A DNA stretch of 64,000 bases, taken from assembly GCA_963681505.1 (NCBI GenBank), contig OY811990.1, positions 1,210,179 through 1,274,178 on the forward strand, given 5' to 3'. The DNA comes from Eunapius fragilis (Eukaryota > Porifera > Demospongiae > Spongillida > Spongillidae). Shown here piece by piece: positions 12,236 through 26,400 of this stretch (positions are counted from its first letter, which is position 1; each line of letters opens with the position of its first letter). A model generated the notes under the pieces. The model was not told the origin of the DNA and made no database searches. It saw nothing but the letters and a program-made list of their open reading frames with translations. The position numbers and the translations under genes are program-made.

Positions 12236-13548
12236 TACATTCTACACGAAGCTCTGACTGACATCCATATTGGGATAGAAGTATAAAGGATTATGAAACT
12301 ACTACATTCTATATGAAGCACCGAGTGCTTACCTAGAATCAGCTAGAATCATAGTAAACCACATGTACCTTATATACGCCTTCCATGGGTACCTTGTAAG
12401 CATGGTGCTGTGCATGTACTACAAATTATACCACTGCATGTATTCAAGTAATATTCCTCCACTGCTTAAAGCTGATGGATCTTTTTGCTGTATCAAGAAA
12501 AACATTGCATGATGTGTTGCACTTTCTGTGCTGCCCCTGACTTGCACAATAACTCACCAAGTGCAACTGACTAGTCAATAAAATGCAATTGAATTCTAAA
12601 AACCAGTTCACTGCATGCCACTTAGATACAAGCGAACACTCCAAGCTAGGTCAGTTTCTTTTAAATGAGAAATGAAAGACCATGATGATATTCACAATAG
12701 TTTTGTTATTTATTAACAAGCATATTGATGGTCCTGCCCCCCCCCCCCCCCCACCCTCTACTAGAAATGCTAGTGGCGCCCATGAAGATCTAGGTGAAGT
12801 TGAAACTACTACATTCTACATGAAGCCCTGACCGATATCGATATTGGGGTAGAAGTATAAAGGATTATGAAACTACTACATTCTATATGAAGCACCGAGT
12901 ACCTACCTAGAATCAGAATCATAGTAAACCACATGTACCTCATATATGCCTTCCATGGGTACCTTGTAAGCATGGTGCTGTGCATGTACTACAAATCAAA
13001 CCACTGCATGTATTCAAATAATATTCCTCCACTGCTTAAAGCTGATGGATCTTTTTGCTGTATCAAGAAAAACATTGCCTGATGCGTTGCACTTCTGTGC
13101 CGCCCCTGGACTGCACAATAACTCACCAAGTGCAACTGACTAGTCAATAAATGCAATTGAATTCTAAAAACCAGTTCACTGCATGCCACTTAGATACAAG
13201 CGAACACTCCAAGCTAGGTCAGTTTCTTTTAAATGAGAAATGAAAGACCATGATGATATTCACAATAGTTTGTTATTTATTAACGAGCATATTGATGGTC
13301 CTGCCTCCCCCCCCCCCCCCCTTTCTAGAAATGCTAGTGGCGCCTATGAAGATCTAGGTGAAGTTGAAACTACTACATTCTACACGAAGCGCTGACCGAC
13401 ATTAGAAGTATAAAGGATTATGAAACTACTACATTCTATATGAAGCACCGAGTAGTTACCTAGAATCAGAATCATAGTAAACCACATGTACCTTATATAC
13501 GCCTTCCATGGGTACCTTGTAAGCATGGTGCTGTGCATGTACTACAAA
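12233..13548. repeat. Three tandem units of about 0.57 kb (third truncated)
   Basis: Units begin near 12233, 12812 and 13374 at TACATTCTACAYGAAGC. They share GATTATGAAACTACTACATT, TACCTAGAATCAG, CATGGTGCTGTGCATGTACT, TTGCTGTATCAAGAAAAACA and a poly-C run of 14-16. The third stops at 13548. A fourth, dispersed copy lies at 8330-8612. Weak minus-strand open frames inside the units are not protein-like. Confidence 0.85.
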
Positions 13549-13737
13549 CTGTTAAGTGACGTCAGTTAATTAGCATTATTCTATGTACGTGCACTCTTAT
13601 TGGAATTGTTTTGCACGTTGTAGTTGTGTTATTGGTTGATTCATTTCGCTGTTGCTTAGAGCTATCAGTAGTTGCCTTGTCGGCTGTGTAGCGTTAACAG
13701 GTTATGGGCCCAGAGCTTCGTTAGGTAATACGAATCA

Positions 13738-13822
13738 TGGATCAACTAAAGAAGATAGCAACTTTTGCAGACCTTCCAACTTATGAAAAAATTTATGAGG
13801 GTGATCGGGGCGAAGAGTATGT
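13738..13822 (+). CDS. Possible first exon of a gene interrupted by the gap
   Basis: An ATG opens a short clean frame (MDQLKKIATFADLPTYEKIY, continuing EGDRGE) that ends at a good donor, GAAGA|gtatgt. Upstream are two ATTGG (inverted CCAAT) boxes at about 13600-13640. The 200-base gap follows about 150 bases downstream, so the next exons cannot be seen. The peptide is not recognised. Confidence 0.35.
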
Positions 13823-13971
13823 CTTCATGAGTGTATATTCGAATTGTGTGCATAATCATACAGTTTAATTGTAGGAATACGATGCAATGCTTATTTTAAT
13901 GACTTGAAAGAAGGAAAAACGATTTTGCCATAAACAATAACATGCATGCATAACTGAATACAACAGCCGTT

Positions 13972-14171
13972 NNNNNNNNNNNNNNNNNNNNNNNNNNNNN
14001 NNNNNNNNNNNNNNNNNNNNNNNNNNNNNNNNNNNNNNNNNNNNNNNNNNNNNNNNNNNNNNNNNNNNNNNNNNNNNNNNNNNNNNNNNNNNNNNNNNNN
14101 NNNNNNNNNNNNNNNNNNNNNNNNNNNNNNNNNNNNNNNNNNNNNNNNNNNNNNNNNNNNNNNNNNNNNNN
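13972..14171. other. Assembly gap (200 N)
   Basis: Exactly 200 undetermined bases, probably a scaffold gap of nominal length. Confidence 0.99.
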
Positions 14172-14462
14172 CAAGGGTGGACACCTGTTCATACTGATTA
14201 CATGTGCATGTACTGTACATGTAACAACCATAATGAAAACGCATCAGGAGTTGACACGTGGACACTGCAAATACAGAAGTGTGAAGGTCACCTATCGTCA
14301 CCCGTTATTGTTCGGTGTGACGATGAAAATCGGGTGAAGGACACCCGAAAACGTATCACTGGCAGGTGTGATTTCATTCCAGCAATATTAATGGTGTGAA
14401 ATTTTCTGTGTGATTTCACTCCTATAGTAGGCGACCTCACTCCGTTATTCGTGTGGATCCAT

Positions 14463-15880
14463 TTTACATGTAAGCTATAGATGTAACAAAGCTATAGATG
14501 GGTTGCAGTGTCATCCCGGGAAGGTTCACACTTACGTAGAACTCACTCGCCGCCATGGTCATTGTTAAGGCAATTATTTGTAATCGTTAGCGCCCCTTAA
14601 ACCCCCCCCCCCCCCCCTTACGTTAAGCCTAAAATGTACTGCGCTTTGAGATGCCAGAGATAATATATAGAGGGACTGGAAACGAATCACGTGCGCCATA
14701 GACTTTAGCAATTTTAGCGCGCCCTATCCTTGCACGCGTGAATCACACCTACGTTGACCAAAGAAGGGGGCGGAATTGTAGGCTTGAATTGAAGTCTTGA
14801 ATGTCACAAGGTAAAGAAACATGCTTTCTCAAGTTTAAAAAAAGTAGTCGATAGACGATCCATTAAAGATTCATTGAATACTTACAGCTTCCATTTTGAG
14901 CCATTTTTTAACCGAAAAAGAAAAAAACATTGGCCATTTTTTTTTACTTTGGGGAGGAGAATCCGTCGATCTAGATAAACTGTCCATGTCATTATTTGTG
15001 TATTTACTGCTCATAGTCTTGTATGTGCCCATCGCTATGTTGTTTACGTATAGCATCTTCAGAAACCTCGCTGTGATGTTTTGGGTACCCTTACTCTCTG
15101 GGAGAGCCACGGCTTTTTGTTGCGATGGTGGCTGGTTTTAATATATTATTATGGTAGAGCTATGTAGGTTGTGTGCCCATCACATGTTTTTAAAGGCAAA
15201 CCACGTCCCAATCTCTCTGCAAATTTCTTCAAAGGTGATGGGGAGAAGATAATTGAAGCTTCGGCACATTAAAAACGCGAAGAAAAGGGGGAGTTTGGTC
15301 GTGGCAATTTCTTCGCGCTCAAGTATATGTACCTGTTACAGAAGGCCTAACCTTGTCCGTGCCTGTTCCAGAGGTTATATCTGTACAACCTTCTAAACGT
15401 GTCTGTTGTATAAAAATTCTAAGTGCTATACATGTATTCTAACCGCTTGTAAGGATTTGTTCGAGGATTGCGCGCGTTAATTAGTGTTAATTGGCCCCGG
15501 GCCATTTCCAATCCCTCTATATATTATCTCTGGAGATGCGTACGAAGATATGTGCCTATTTTGCACCCCATCGAATGGATTTAGCAGGTAAAGGTAATCA
15601 CAGCGATCGGATCCTATTCGGGTGCATATTGAGGGGTATCCTGCTGCATTCGATCGCTGTGATACACCGTTCCCTACTAATTCCATCCATAGATGCGAAT
15701 TACTATAGGCGCATAGTACACTTTAGGCTTATTGTAAAGGGGCGTTAACGATTCATAATAATTGCCTGAAAATAATGAAGTTTGGAAAAACATGGCGGTG
15801 AGTGAGTCAACGTAAGTGTGAACCTTCCCGAGATGACACTGCAACCCATCTATATATGACGTGTAAGCTATATGTAAGCT
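14463..15880. mobile_element. Inverted-repeat element with arms of about 170 bp
   Basis: The left arm (about 14463-14640) and right arm (about 15705-15880) are inverted copies. They share GATGGGTTGCAGTGTCAT, GGAAGGTTCACACTTACGT, GCCGCCATG, AGGCAATTATT, AATCGTTA, CGCCCCTT and AAGCCTAAA. A second nested inverted pair is CCAGAGATAATATATAGAGG (14655) against its complement near 15515. The interior has no recognisable transposase; the left arm carries a poly-C expansion. Confidence 0.7.
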
Positions 15881-15904
15881 ATATATACGTAAAAAAGCGC
15901 GGAC

Positions 15905-16345
15905 GGACTGGACGGGCGTTCGTTACGCCAGGTGAGTCGTGTGTGCTTGTTAATTGTTATTTAACCTCTGCCCTTCTTCACCACTCGGGATGGGGTAGTC
16001 AGAGCTGTCTGAAACTCGTCCACACCAATGAGAGCAGTTGTCTGAATGGACGGGCGCGTTCGTATGGACGTTCGTTACGCCATGTGAGTCGTGTGTGTTT
16101 GCATGTTGATTGTAATTAAACCTCTGCCCATTTTCACCACTCGGGATGGGGTAGTCAGAGCTGTCTGAATCTCGTCCACACCAATGAGAACAGTTGTCTG
16201 AATGCACGGGCGTGTTCTTATGGGTGTGGATACGCCAGGTGTTTGTTAATTGTAATTTAACCTCTTCCCCTACGTCACGGTAGTCAAAGCTGTCTGAAAC
16301 TCATCCGCACCATTGAGAGCAGTTGTCTGAATGGACGGGCCCCAG
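15905..16345. repeat. Tandem repeat, three units of about 140 bp
   Basis: Each unit has GGACGGGCG, TACGCCAGGTG, TTAATTGTAATTTAACCTCT, ACTCGGGATGGGGTAGTCA (missing in part of the third), GAGCTGTCTGAAACTCGTCC and CACCAATGAGAGCAGTTGTC. Short open frames across it are artefacts of the repetition. Confidence 0.85.
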
Positions 16346-17411
16346 ATGCAGGTTACTCAAACAAAAATTTACTTGCTGGGATCGCAACAACCCTCGGTCA
16401 TTGTTGATGAACCCTACCTGTTGTGGTGATGACGAAGGAAGACTTCTAATCTTGTGTTATATATAGTAAACATTATTACTCAGTCTTACTCAGAGTGTAT
16501 TGTTTTTATACTATGACTCCTTGTGTATTGTTCTTACAATAATACGCTCTGCGAACGAATGTGGAATCACCCGCGCTAGGAATGATTTCATGCCACGAAG
16601 GAATGAAATCACCCGCTAAATGGTGTGATATCGCCTTTTTAAAAGTGTGATTTCACCCGTTTATAGGTTTGGTGTGAAGGTCATACCTGATTTGGTGTGC
16701 CTATTGGCGTACTACGTTCACACCGAAAAATAGATAATCTTCACACTTTTGTATATGCAGTGCAATTAATGAAATGTACGCAAAATTAAAACATTCAAGC
16801 CGCCGACTATAACTCCATGATGCGATGGACAGTCTAATTACCAGTGTGTAAGAAAGAACATAGGTGTGTCACTTAGAATATCAAATAATAATCTATTTCG
16901 CTAACAACGATCCCATATAGTTACAACTTAATGTAATAATAACAACCCACCCGCCGGCATCATTTTCGTAGGAGGCATTCGATCGGAAACTAAACATTTT
17001 ATTGGGGTGGCCTTAAAGGAGAATTAATTAATGAAGCTTTAAAATGAAAATCATTTAGGAGCTATGATGGTAAAGAAATATTTGACAGTGCTATAAATTC
17101 CCATTGCATATGATGTAAGATATCTTGTTACATGCAAGCATGGTTTACTAATTTTCAACTGGCGCATATATCAGTTACAGCTATGTGGTATATAGTCATG
17201 CATTACATATCCACTTCTCTCCTCTTACTTTCTCAATTGAACGATTTCCTTTATACTATTTAACGTCTCTAAGCAAAATGAATTCATTCAATTCTTCATA
17301 TATGAAACTAATGTACAATGTGTGTTCTCAAGACGTTGTGTGATAATAAATGAACAAAAGGGCTGCTGCAATGCACAAAAATAAAACAAACAACAGATGA
17401 GTTGATGGAAG
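16346..17411. other. No gene; 3' flank of the SAM-HECT gene
   Basis: AT-rich. Repeated TGTGATTTCACCCG-like motifs (about 16570-16740) echo a block at 14290-14440. The part from about 17230 probably holds the 3' UTR of the minus-strand gene. Confidence 0.5.
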
Positions 17412-20400
17412 TTATGGAATACCGAATCCAGGACTACAAATAATGGCAAAGCCCATAGCTTTTTGAAATTCTATTATATCAATAAGGACAATAGGTAAAG
17501 TTAGAGTTAGGGAGCATGTTGAGACAGATGGAAGTTTTCTGCTGGAATCATGTTCAAAGTCTATATATCCCCTGCTCAAAAATCCCATAGGTGGGATTTC
17601 GCTTGCTCCAGTAATAAACATTAGTACGTTTGGAAGACCAAACTGGATGTCAGCTTCGTTCAGCTTGAGATGCCTGCCTCCTGAAAATAAAAATAACGAT
17701 GTAAGCAGTAATCTGACACAGTACCACTGTTGTTACCTTCTGTGGAATAGATATATTCTGTCCATGCAACAATAACAGCTTCTTCAGTATCGCGGATGTC
17801 GGAGGTGGCTGGAGACCAATTGATAGTAAATAAACCTAACAGAGTAGTTGCAGTCAGAGGGATGCACTCAGCTCTAAATAAAGGTAACATGACATCTGTA
17901 TTGTGCAGCAAAATGTCCAAGACTCCAAGCAACCTCAATCCTTCTTTGAGCTGGTCAATCTCTGCTTTGGCATGGAATATCACATAGTGCATGCCCAGCG
18001 AAGTAGCAATACTTTCTTTGTCAGATATGGTTATTAAACTTGATGTAGAAGACATGCCCGCATCGAATCTAAATGCATATTCATCTTTGTCTACAAGATC
18101 TCTTAATTCATCAGTGGTCACGCAAGCTAGGATCTGTAATGAATGTACATTAAATGCAGCGATACAACAAAGAAGCAATTTATAATTGTATTCACAAATT
18201 TAAACTTAAACTGTTGATTTATTGGCTTGTTGTTAATAATAATTTCATCCAGGCATCAATGCAATTCTTCATATATAAGTCATTGACAATTGCTATGCCA
18301 ACGATTTCAAACAAAACAATTTTTAAAGGCACAACACTTGCATGCATCATGATGGCAAAAAATGCTATAGATATTTGTTATAGTAAAATTTATTGATCAG
18401 AAAAGTAGGCAAATTCACGGTATATGACATATCCACATCTATTGACAAATGTGTCATATGTACTGCACTATTTCAAGCACAAATAATATCAGCCATAAAT
18501 AATTAAAAAGGGTAAGATCTGTCATAGAAAGTACCATAACTTATGATGCCGTACATAATGCCCATATGTGTTCATGGAACATAACTAACTTGTATCAATA
18601 AGTTTATGGATATAGTCAAAATGATGCAAAAGTACTATAATACAGCCTGTAAATGTTTATCACTACAAAGATACAATTGTATAAAAAACAGCACCCTACT
18701 ATTTTCGAAGGGCTTATGGGTGATACTGCATGGTAGGTACAACTTGATGACTTAAAATATCAACTTAGCATACCTTTTGAACCTTCTCCTTTACTTCAGG
18801 ATTTGGAATATCATCCACAACTGACAGGCCAATTTTATCTCCAAATACATAAGATACTAGTGATTTACAGATAAACTTAGGCGCTGATCCACCATACATT
18901 AAAGAAAGAGCAATGCATTTCCCTATTATGCCGAAGTCATTGTTCTGGAGGCCACAAATATTATGCACCAACACGCGAGCATTATCAGGTCCACTAAAGA
19001 GATCATTGTTAAAACGCAATGCTTCCCACAGAACAGTAAAATATTCACGCAGTAGTCCACCTGCATCAATTCCAGCTTCCCCCATAAATGTAATACTTAG
19101 TCCAATTCCTGGATTAAATGAAGATTTCATCAATGATCTCTTCGTGTCTATCCAAACATGTTTGCGACGTATTGAAATGTGTTGTTTGTGATCTCCAATT
19201 GTAACGTACATCTTTGAATGGTTCATCAGTATCTCAGCAAATGAATGTCCTCCAGCTGACCTATACGCATTGAATGTTTTAAATGCACATTAATATTTAT
19301 TTTTACTAATCTTAACTAAACAAAAACTATTCAGATTTACTACATTTAAGTTTACTTACATGTAAATATGATCCTATACTACTCAGCCTCCTACAGGCAA
19401 AATGCAATAAGCCAAAAAATACTTTGTTATGCAAGCAGGTGTCAAACTGATAAGTGACATTCTCAGGACAATAATCGTTTTGTTATTTCATACCAAGCAT
19501 TGAATAAAGCTAGAAAAATGGAAGTGACAGTGTCCAGAATATTACAATTCAATACATAAGTACATATGCTGTCTAGCTTGACACTACCCTTCATTACATA
19601 TGTTGGATTGTGAGACTTTATTTGTAATGAGACCTAGAAACCATGCAACATAGCATTATGTCACTAGCACCATGACCCACACCCCAAGCATAGCAGCAGA
19701 GCACCACAGCACTACTTTACAAGCTCATCACTCTACCCACAACGTCAAATACATAACACTATTGCACTACTTCAGAAGCACATCACAAGTAATGCACCAT
19801 AGATATACACCCCAAGCGCATCATATAAATCCATCACTATAAACCACTACTTCACACATAGTACTACTGAAGCACAACACAAAACAATAACTATGGCTCA
19901 CCTTTGCTCCTCTTTGATGATGTCCGAACAGCATTCTACATCATCATCACTCAACATGACAATGTCTGCTGTCCTCCTAACATAGTTCAAATAATAAATA
20001 GATTTTTTGTCACACAATAAATAAGTGGACGTACTCATCACTGCACCTTGCACTCTGAGGTGAAACAATTGGATAAACTCGACCATCAGATGGTACAAAT
20101 GTAGCATGTGATTCCATATGTGCACTAAATAGGAAGAATAACTCAACTGTATAAAAGTAGAAGCTTAATGCTTACTTAATAACACGATTATCTGTTCCAG
20201 AAGATAGTTCAACCTGCAATATACAAAACAATCTGTCAACATACATTGTATTTTAAACCACATTTTAAGAATTTTAGCTTAGGTTTACATCTGTGCAATA
20301 TATATGATATATATATAATATATCATTATTATTTTATAATAATTATATAACAGCTCTATAAGGGAAGCTAAATCTGACCATGTTACAGCCAATGTCAGAG

Positions 20401-23400
20401 CAATCTTTACCAAGATCATTAACTAACCTTAATTGACAGTTATTATCTACTCATTCATCAATAATACACTAACTAAACACAAGACAATTAACTATGTACT
20501 TTAGTAAGCAGCCCTATAGGCCCGAATGTTCTGGCTAGAATGGCCCTTGCACTGGCCCTCATCAGCATTAGATTTAAACATCCACACAGGTCAGCAATAA
20601 CTTTTGATTTTGGGATGAGTCAGTAGCCAGACGAGATGCCAATCATGAGAATGTCTGCTTTGCCCCTATACCCCGATTGCCTATGTCTCACAGCAAAGGG
20701 AACACATGCCCAACCCAACTCTTGGCACTTTGTATCATTAGCTATGTGCTTTTCTCTTGTATTCTTCTATTTCAATAATAGTAATAATCACAATTATACA
20801 TGGGGTCAAGGCAGCGAAAAGGAGCATAGTGTTCATTTTTTCAAGTTTTCATATTTTATGAAATACCTATGTCCTCTACAACATCTACTGGATATTAGTC
20901 AGTGCAACATGGAGTTACTGTGACCTGAAATGTTAATTATGTGTATATTTTAACTCCATGTGTCAACGTTAATGCTCCTTTGTTGAATATTTGCTAGTTC
21001 CCTCTTCACTGCCTCAATCCATTATATATTATGTATGGAACAGTGTCCAGCAAAATCACCCTTGTGATACTTTTCAGGATGAGCAAGAGAAAAACTAAGC
21101 TGCATTGAAATATATGGCTAATGATAAATTCAGTGCCTTATTATGGATAGTCCAATTAAGGATGTGTAGGACGATTTGATTGAAGCTCTTTGGATTTCTA
21201 ATTTTGAAAAACTACCCAAAATGGTGATTTTGCAGGACAATCTATTACAATAATGAAATTGTGCAATATTTCAATAACACATAAAACTGCAGTGAATTAA
21301 ATGAGTTACATTTCTTCACATTAACCAAAGTATCCACAGTGAAATATAATACCCGGATCTTTAGAATTTTTAAATACACATACATTTATAAAATACTTGC
21401 CTCTTTTAAGGGAAGTGGACTGTTCAATCTTACATAAACAGAACCACCATAAAGTTGTTTTAGCAATCGTCCATCATAATTAAGTTCACCATCGGGTCTT
21501 CTAATTTTGCGGTTAGCGCATTTTACAAATTCAAATTCACTCTCCTTAACTTTAGAATAATCATACTTTTCACTCTCTTTTTTGTTTAAAGACTGAGCAA
21601 CTTCTTTTCTTACATCTTGCTCTGTCATTGTGGTTGACAACGTTACTGTGCCGTCAAAAACTTTATCATCTTCGCTTAATTTTTCCACTTCTTCAGGTTG
21701 ATGTCCAGGAAAATTGATAACAGTAAGCCTTTTTCGAAACTTGTATTCTATGTTAGGAGTTGACCTTTTTATTCCACGAGTCTTGTTTTTTCTTCCTATG
21801 AATCTAAATGTGTCTGAGTCCAAATCTTGGCATAGATTATTAACACTAGCGATTATTGAATGGTGGGGACCATTACTTGAGCTGGAAGATGGCTGAACCA
21901 TACTTGAGTTGAGATGTAGTCCTTTTTTTGCCTCTTCTTCAATCTCCACTTTTCCTGTGAGCAGTTTTCATAGTGATTAGAAGAAGCATTTCCTAACTCA
22001 TGCATTTACAACATAATTGTTATTACATAAAATACCAATGTAACAACCTCAACCCATAATGAGCACATATGATTGTGCTATCGTGAACATTTTTCATTGT
22101 AGCATGATGGGTTTTGGAGATACACTCATTTGTTTAACATGCCATGTTCATTAATGATGTCTCATACTCATATAAGGGGCAGAGGGGGAGGGATTGTTAT
22201 TAGTGGTATGTTATGGTAACTATAACTGAAGCCTAAACACCAACGAGTGTCCATCCAATGGTGGCTGGGGCTAGACACTCTGCCTCCATGTACCCATTGT
22301 TACACTCTGTCCCATATTCCCACTGTAAGCTGCTGGACCCCCTACTCATGTACCCACTATAAGCAGCTGGACCCCCTCACCCCATGTACCCACTCTGTAA
22401 GCAGCTGGACCCCCTACCCACATGTACCCACAATAAGCAGCCCTCCCACATGTACTGCCTCCCTATGTGCCCATTGTAAGCAGTTGGACCCCCTGCCACC
22501 GTGTACCCACTGTCACCCCCTACCCTCATGTACCCACTGTAAGCAGCTTGACCCCCTGCCCATATGTACCCACTGTAAGCATCTGGATCACCTACCCCCA
22601 TGTACCCACTGTAAGCAGCTGGACCCACTCCCACAAGTACATACTGTAAGCAGCTGGACCACCTGCCACCATATGTCCAATGTCAGCAGCTGGACCCGCT
22701 ATGTACCCCACTGGACCCCCTGCCCTCATGTGCCCACTGTAAGCAGCTGGACCCCTGCCACCATGTACACACTGGACGTCCTGCCCCAATGTACCCACTG
22801 TAAGCAGCTGGACCGCTCCCTCGTGTATCCACTGTAAGCACCGGACCACCACCCACTATAAGCAGCTGAACCCCTGCCTCCATGTACCCACTGTAAGTAA
22901 CTGGACCGCGACCTCCCAAGTACCAGCTAGACCCATGCCCCTATGTACCCACTGTTAAGCAGTTGTATGTTGCAAGCAGCTGGACCACTAGCTGTAAGCA
23001 GCTGGACACCCTGCCTTACAAGTACCAACTTTAAGCAGCTGAACCCCTGCCCGTATGTACTTACTGTAAGCAGCTGGACCCCCTGCCCCATGTTCCCACA
23101 GTAAGCAGCTGGACCCCCTGCCCTCCATGTACCCATTGTAAGCACTCCTCTCATGAATGCTATCCTTTTCTTCTCTTAAGCCACCAAATGGCTTCCAAAA
23201 ACTCTGCAACGTGGTGTTCCATCTAGGCTATGTGACTGAATAAAGCTACTAAAGCCGCATTATTCACAGCAAAGCAAAACCGTTTATTGTGTGGTGAAAA
23301 CAAAAAGTGTGGCTTCACCAGAATGGTGTTTCTGCAATGCGGCATGATGACGTAAGTACTCCCTTACGATATAAACTGGCTGCGCATTATTAAGGATTGC

Positions 23401-26400
23401 GATATGTGTGAAGTGCACATATGGTATAGTTATACTACTACGACGATACCCTATTTAATTGAGAGCGTTTAACAGTCATTTAATGAACATGATACAGCTC
23501 TCTCAAAAAGGTTGCTGGCATCCTCGTGAACATGTAGTGCCGGATAGTACATAAACTTCAACATCATTACTAGTGTCGTGAGTGCATGCATGCATCCAGC
23601 CAGTTACCAAACGTTGTCTAATTACAAACCACTTTTTGGTATTTGGTTGAACCTGAAACCCTGGTATTGTTATCTATAATAACAAGTGTCCTCAGGGCCA
23701 ACGTAAAAAAAAAATTCCCTCCAAGGGTTTGCTGGTCAGTGGGAGGAACATTGAAGGTTCTACAAACAACAGCGGTTATTACCGATAAGAATAGCAGGGT
23801 TGTGGGTTCAAACGAGGCACTTAACGTATTTTTTAAATTCGCGGCTGAGTATATTAAACAGTACACACTTTAAATCATTTTAATAAACAGATGATGGAAA
23901 AGAGACGTTTCTCTGCAGAATAAGAATGAAAGCCAACGCGATCAATGAATGAAACGCTGCTCAAATGAGTTAACATATAGATACGAAATATATGCGCCTA
24001 TCATGCATTGCTAGGACCTCATGCCCCCTGTAAGCAGCTGGACCCCCTATGTACCTTCCTGCCCTCATGTGCCTACTGTAAGCAGTTGTACCACTATATG
24101 CAGCTGGACCACCTGCCACCATGTACCCACTGTAAGCAGCTAGACCGCTGTAAGTAGCTAGGACATCTTGCCCCCTGTAAGCAGCTGGACCCACTATGTA
24201 CCTGATGGGAACTCCTGCCCCCATGTATCCACTGTAAGCAACTGGACCCCCTCCCCCATGTACTCACTGTAAGCACTGGACCACCACCCATTGTAAGCAG
24301 CTGGTCCAGCCTCGCAAGTACCAGCTGGACCCATGCCCCTATGTACCCACTGTGAAGTGCGCATATGGTATAGTATGACGATACCCTATTTAAATGAGAG
24401 CGTTTAACAGTCATTTCATTATAAAATGAACATGATACAGCTCTCTCAAAAAGGTTGCTGGCATCGTCTTGAACATGTAGTGCCGGATAGTACATAGCCT
24501 TCTACAGCATTAGTAGTATCGCGCGTGCATGCATTCATCCAACCAGTTACCTAACGTTATCTTATTACAAACCACTGTTTGGTGTTTGGTTGAACCTGAA
24601 ACCCAGGTATTGTTATCGACTATAATAACAAGTGTATTCAGGGCCAACGTAAAAAAAAATTCCCTCCAAGGGTTAGCTAGGATCATTGAAGATTTTAAAA
24701 ATAACAGCGGCGATTGCGGTTATTACCGATAAGAATAGCAGGGCTGTGGGTTCAAACGAGGCACTATGCGTATTTTTTAAATTCGCGGCTGAGTATATTA
24801 AACAGTACACACTTTAAATCATTTTAATAAACAGATGACGGAAAAAAGACGTTTCTCTGCAGAATAAGAATGAAAGCCAAGGCGATCAATGTATGAAACG
24901 CTGCTCAAATGAGTTAACATATAGATACGAAATATATGCGCCTATCATGCATTGCTAGGACCTCATGCCCGCTGTAAGCAGCTGGACCCCCTATGTACCC
25001 TCCTGCCCTCATGTGCCCACTGTAAGCAGTTGTACCACTATATGCAGCTGGACCACCTGCCACCATGTACCCACTGTAAGCAGCTAGACCGCTGTAAGTA
25101 GCTAGGACATCCTGCCCCCTGTAAGCAGCTGGACCCACTATGTACCTGATGGGAGCTCCTGCCCCATGTATCCACTGTAAGCAACTGGACCCCTCTCCCA
25201 TGTACTCACTGTAAGCACTGGACCACCACCCACTGTAAGCAGCTGAACCCCTACCTCCATGTACCCACTGTAAGCAGCTGGTCCAGCCTCGCAAGTACCA
25301 GCTGGACCCATGCCCCTATGTACTCATTGTGAAGTGCGCATACCCTATTTAAATGAGAGCGTTTAACAGTCATTTCATTATAAAATGAACATGATACAGC
25401 TTTCTCAAAAAGGTTGCTGGCATCGTCTTGAGATAGTATACATAGCCTTCTACAGCATTAGTCTACTGGTATCGCGCGTGCATGCATGCATCCAGCCAGT
25501 TACCTAACGTTATCTAATTACAAACCGCTTTTTGGTGTTTGGTTGAACCCGAAACCCGTTATCGACTATAATAACAAGTGTACTCAGGGCCAACGTAAAA
25601 AAAAAAAAAAATTCCCTCGAAGGGTTAGCTGGTCAGTGGGAGGAACATTGAAGGTTCTACAAACAACAGTGGCGATTGCGGTTATTACCGATAAGAATAG
25701 CAGGGTTGTGGGTTCAAACGAGGCACTTTGCATATTTTTTAAATTCGCGGCTGAGTATATATTACACACTTAAAATCATTTTAATAAACAGATGACGGAA
25801 ATGAGACGTTTCTCTGCATGCAGAATAAGAATGAAAGCCAACGCGATCAATGTATGAAACGCTGCTCAAATGAGTTAACATACAGATTCGAAATATATGC
25901 GCCTATCATTCATTGCTAGGACCTCATGCCCCCTGTAAGCCCCTATGCACCTTCCTGCCTCATGTGCCCACTGTAAGCAGCTGTATCACTGGAAGCAGCT
26001 GGACCACCTGCCACCATGTACCCACTGTAAGCAGCTGGTCCAGCCTCGCAAGTACCAGCTGGACCCATGCCCCTATGTACCCACTGTGAAGTGCGCATAT
26101 GGTATAGTATGACGATACCCTATTTAAATGAGAGCGTTTAACAGTCATTTCATTATAAAATGAACATGATGCAGCTCTCTCAAAAAGGTTGCTGGCATAG
26201 TCGTGAACATATAGTGCCAGATAGTACATAGCCTTCAACAGCATTACTAGTATCGTGCGTGCATGCATCCAGCCAGTTACCTAAGGCCCGACACACACGG
26301 AGCGATACCGCCAACGATACCGCTGGCGATTCCTGCATGCATTTTGTCCTTACATTGTTCGTTATTTAATAAATTACGGGATGAAAGAAAAGAAATCCGG

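Noticed and set aside
15950-16207. Minus-strand frame with His/Ser/Asp-rich repeats
   Set aside because: Product of the roughly 140 bp tandem repeat, no start context or splice sites.
22290-23150. Possible CRISPR-like repeat array
   Set aside because: Units are contiguous without unique spacers, variable in length, and in a eukaryotic intron.
22247-23154. A 196-codon plus-strand frame and several minus frames rich in Cys/Thr/Pro or Gly/Tyr
   Set aside because: They arise from the minisatellite and change with repeat variants; the region is an intron of the SAM-HECT gene.
23790-23815. Possible tRNA gene from the GGGTTCAAAC motif
   Set aside because: No cloverleaf with acceptor and anticodon stems could be folded; kept only as a SINE-like hint.
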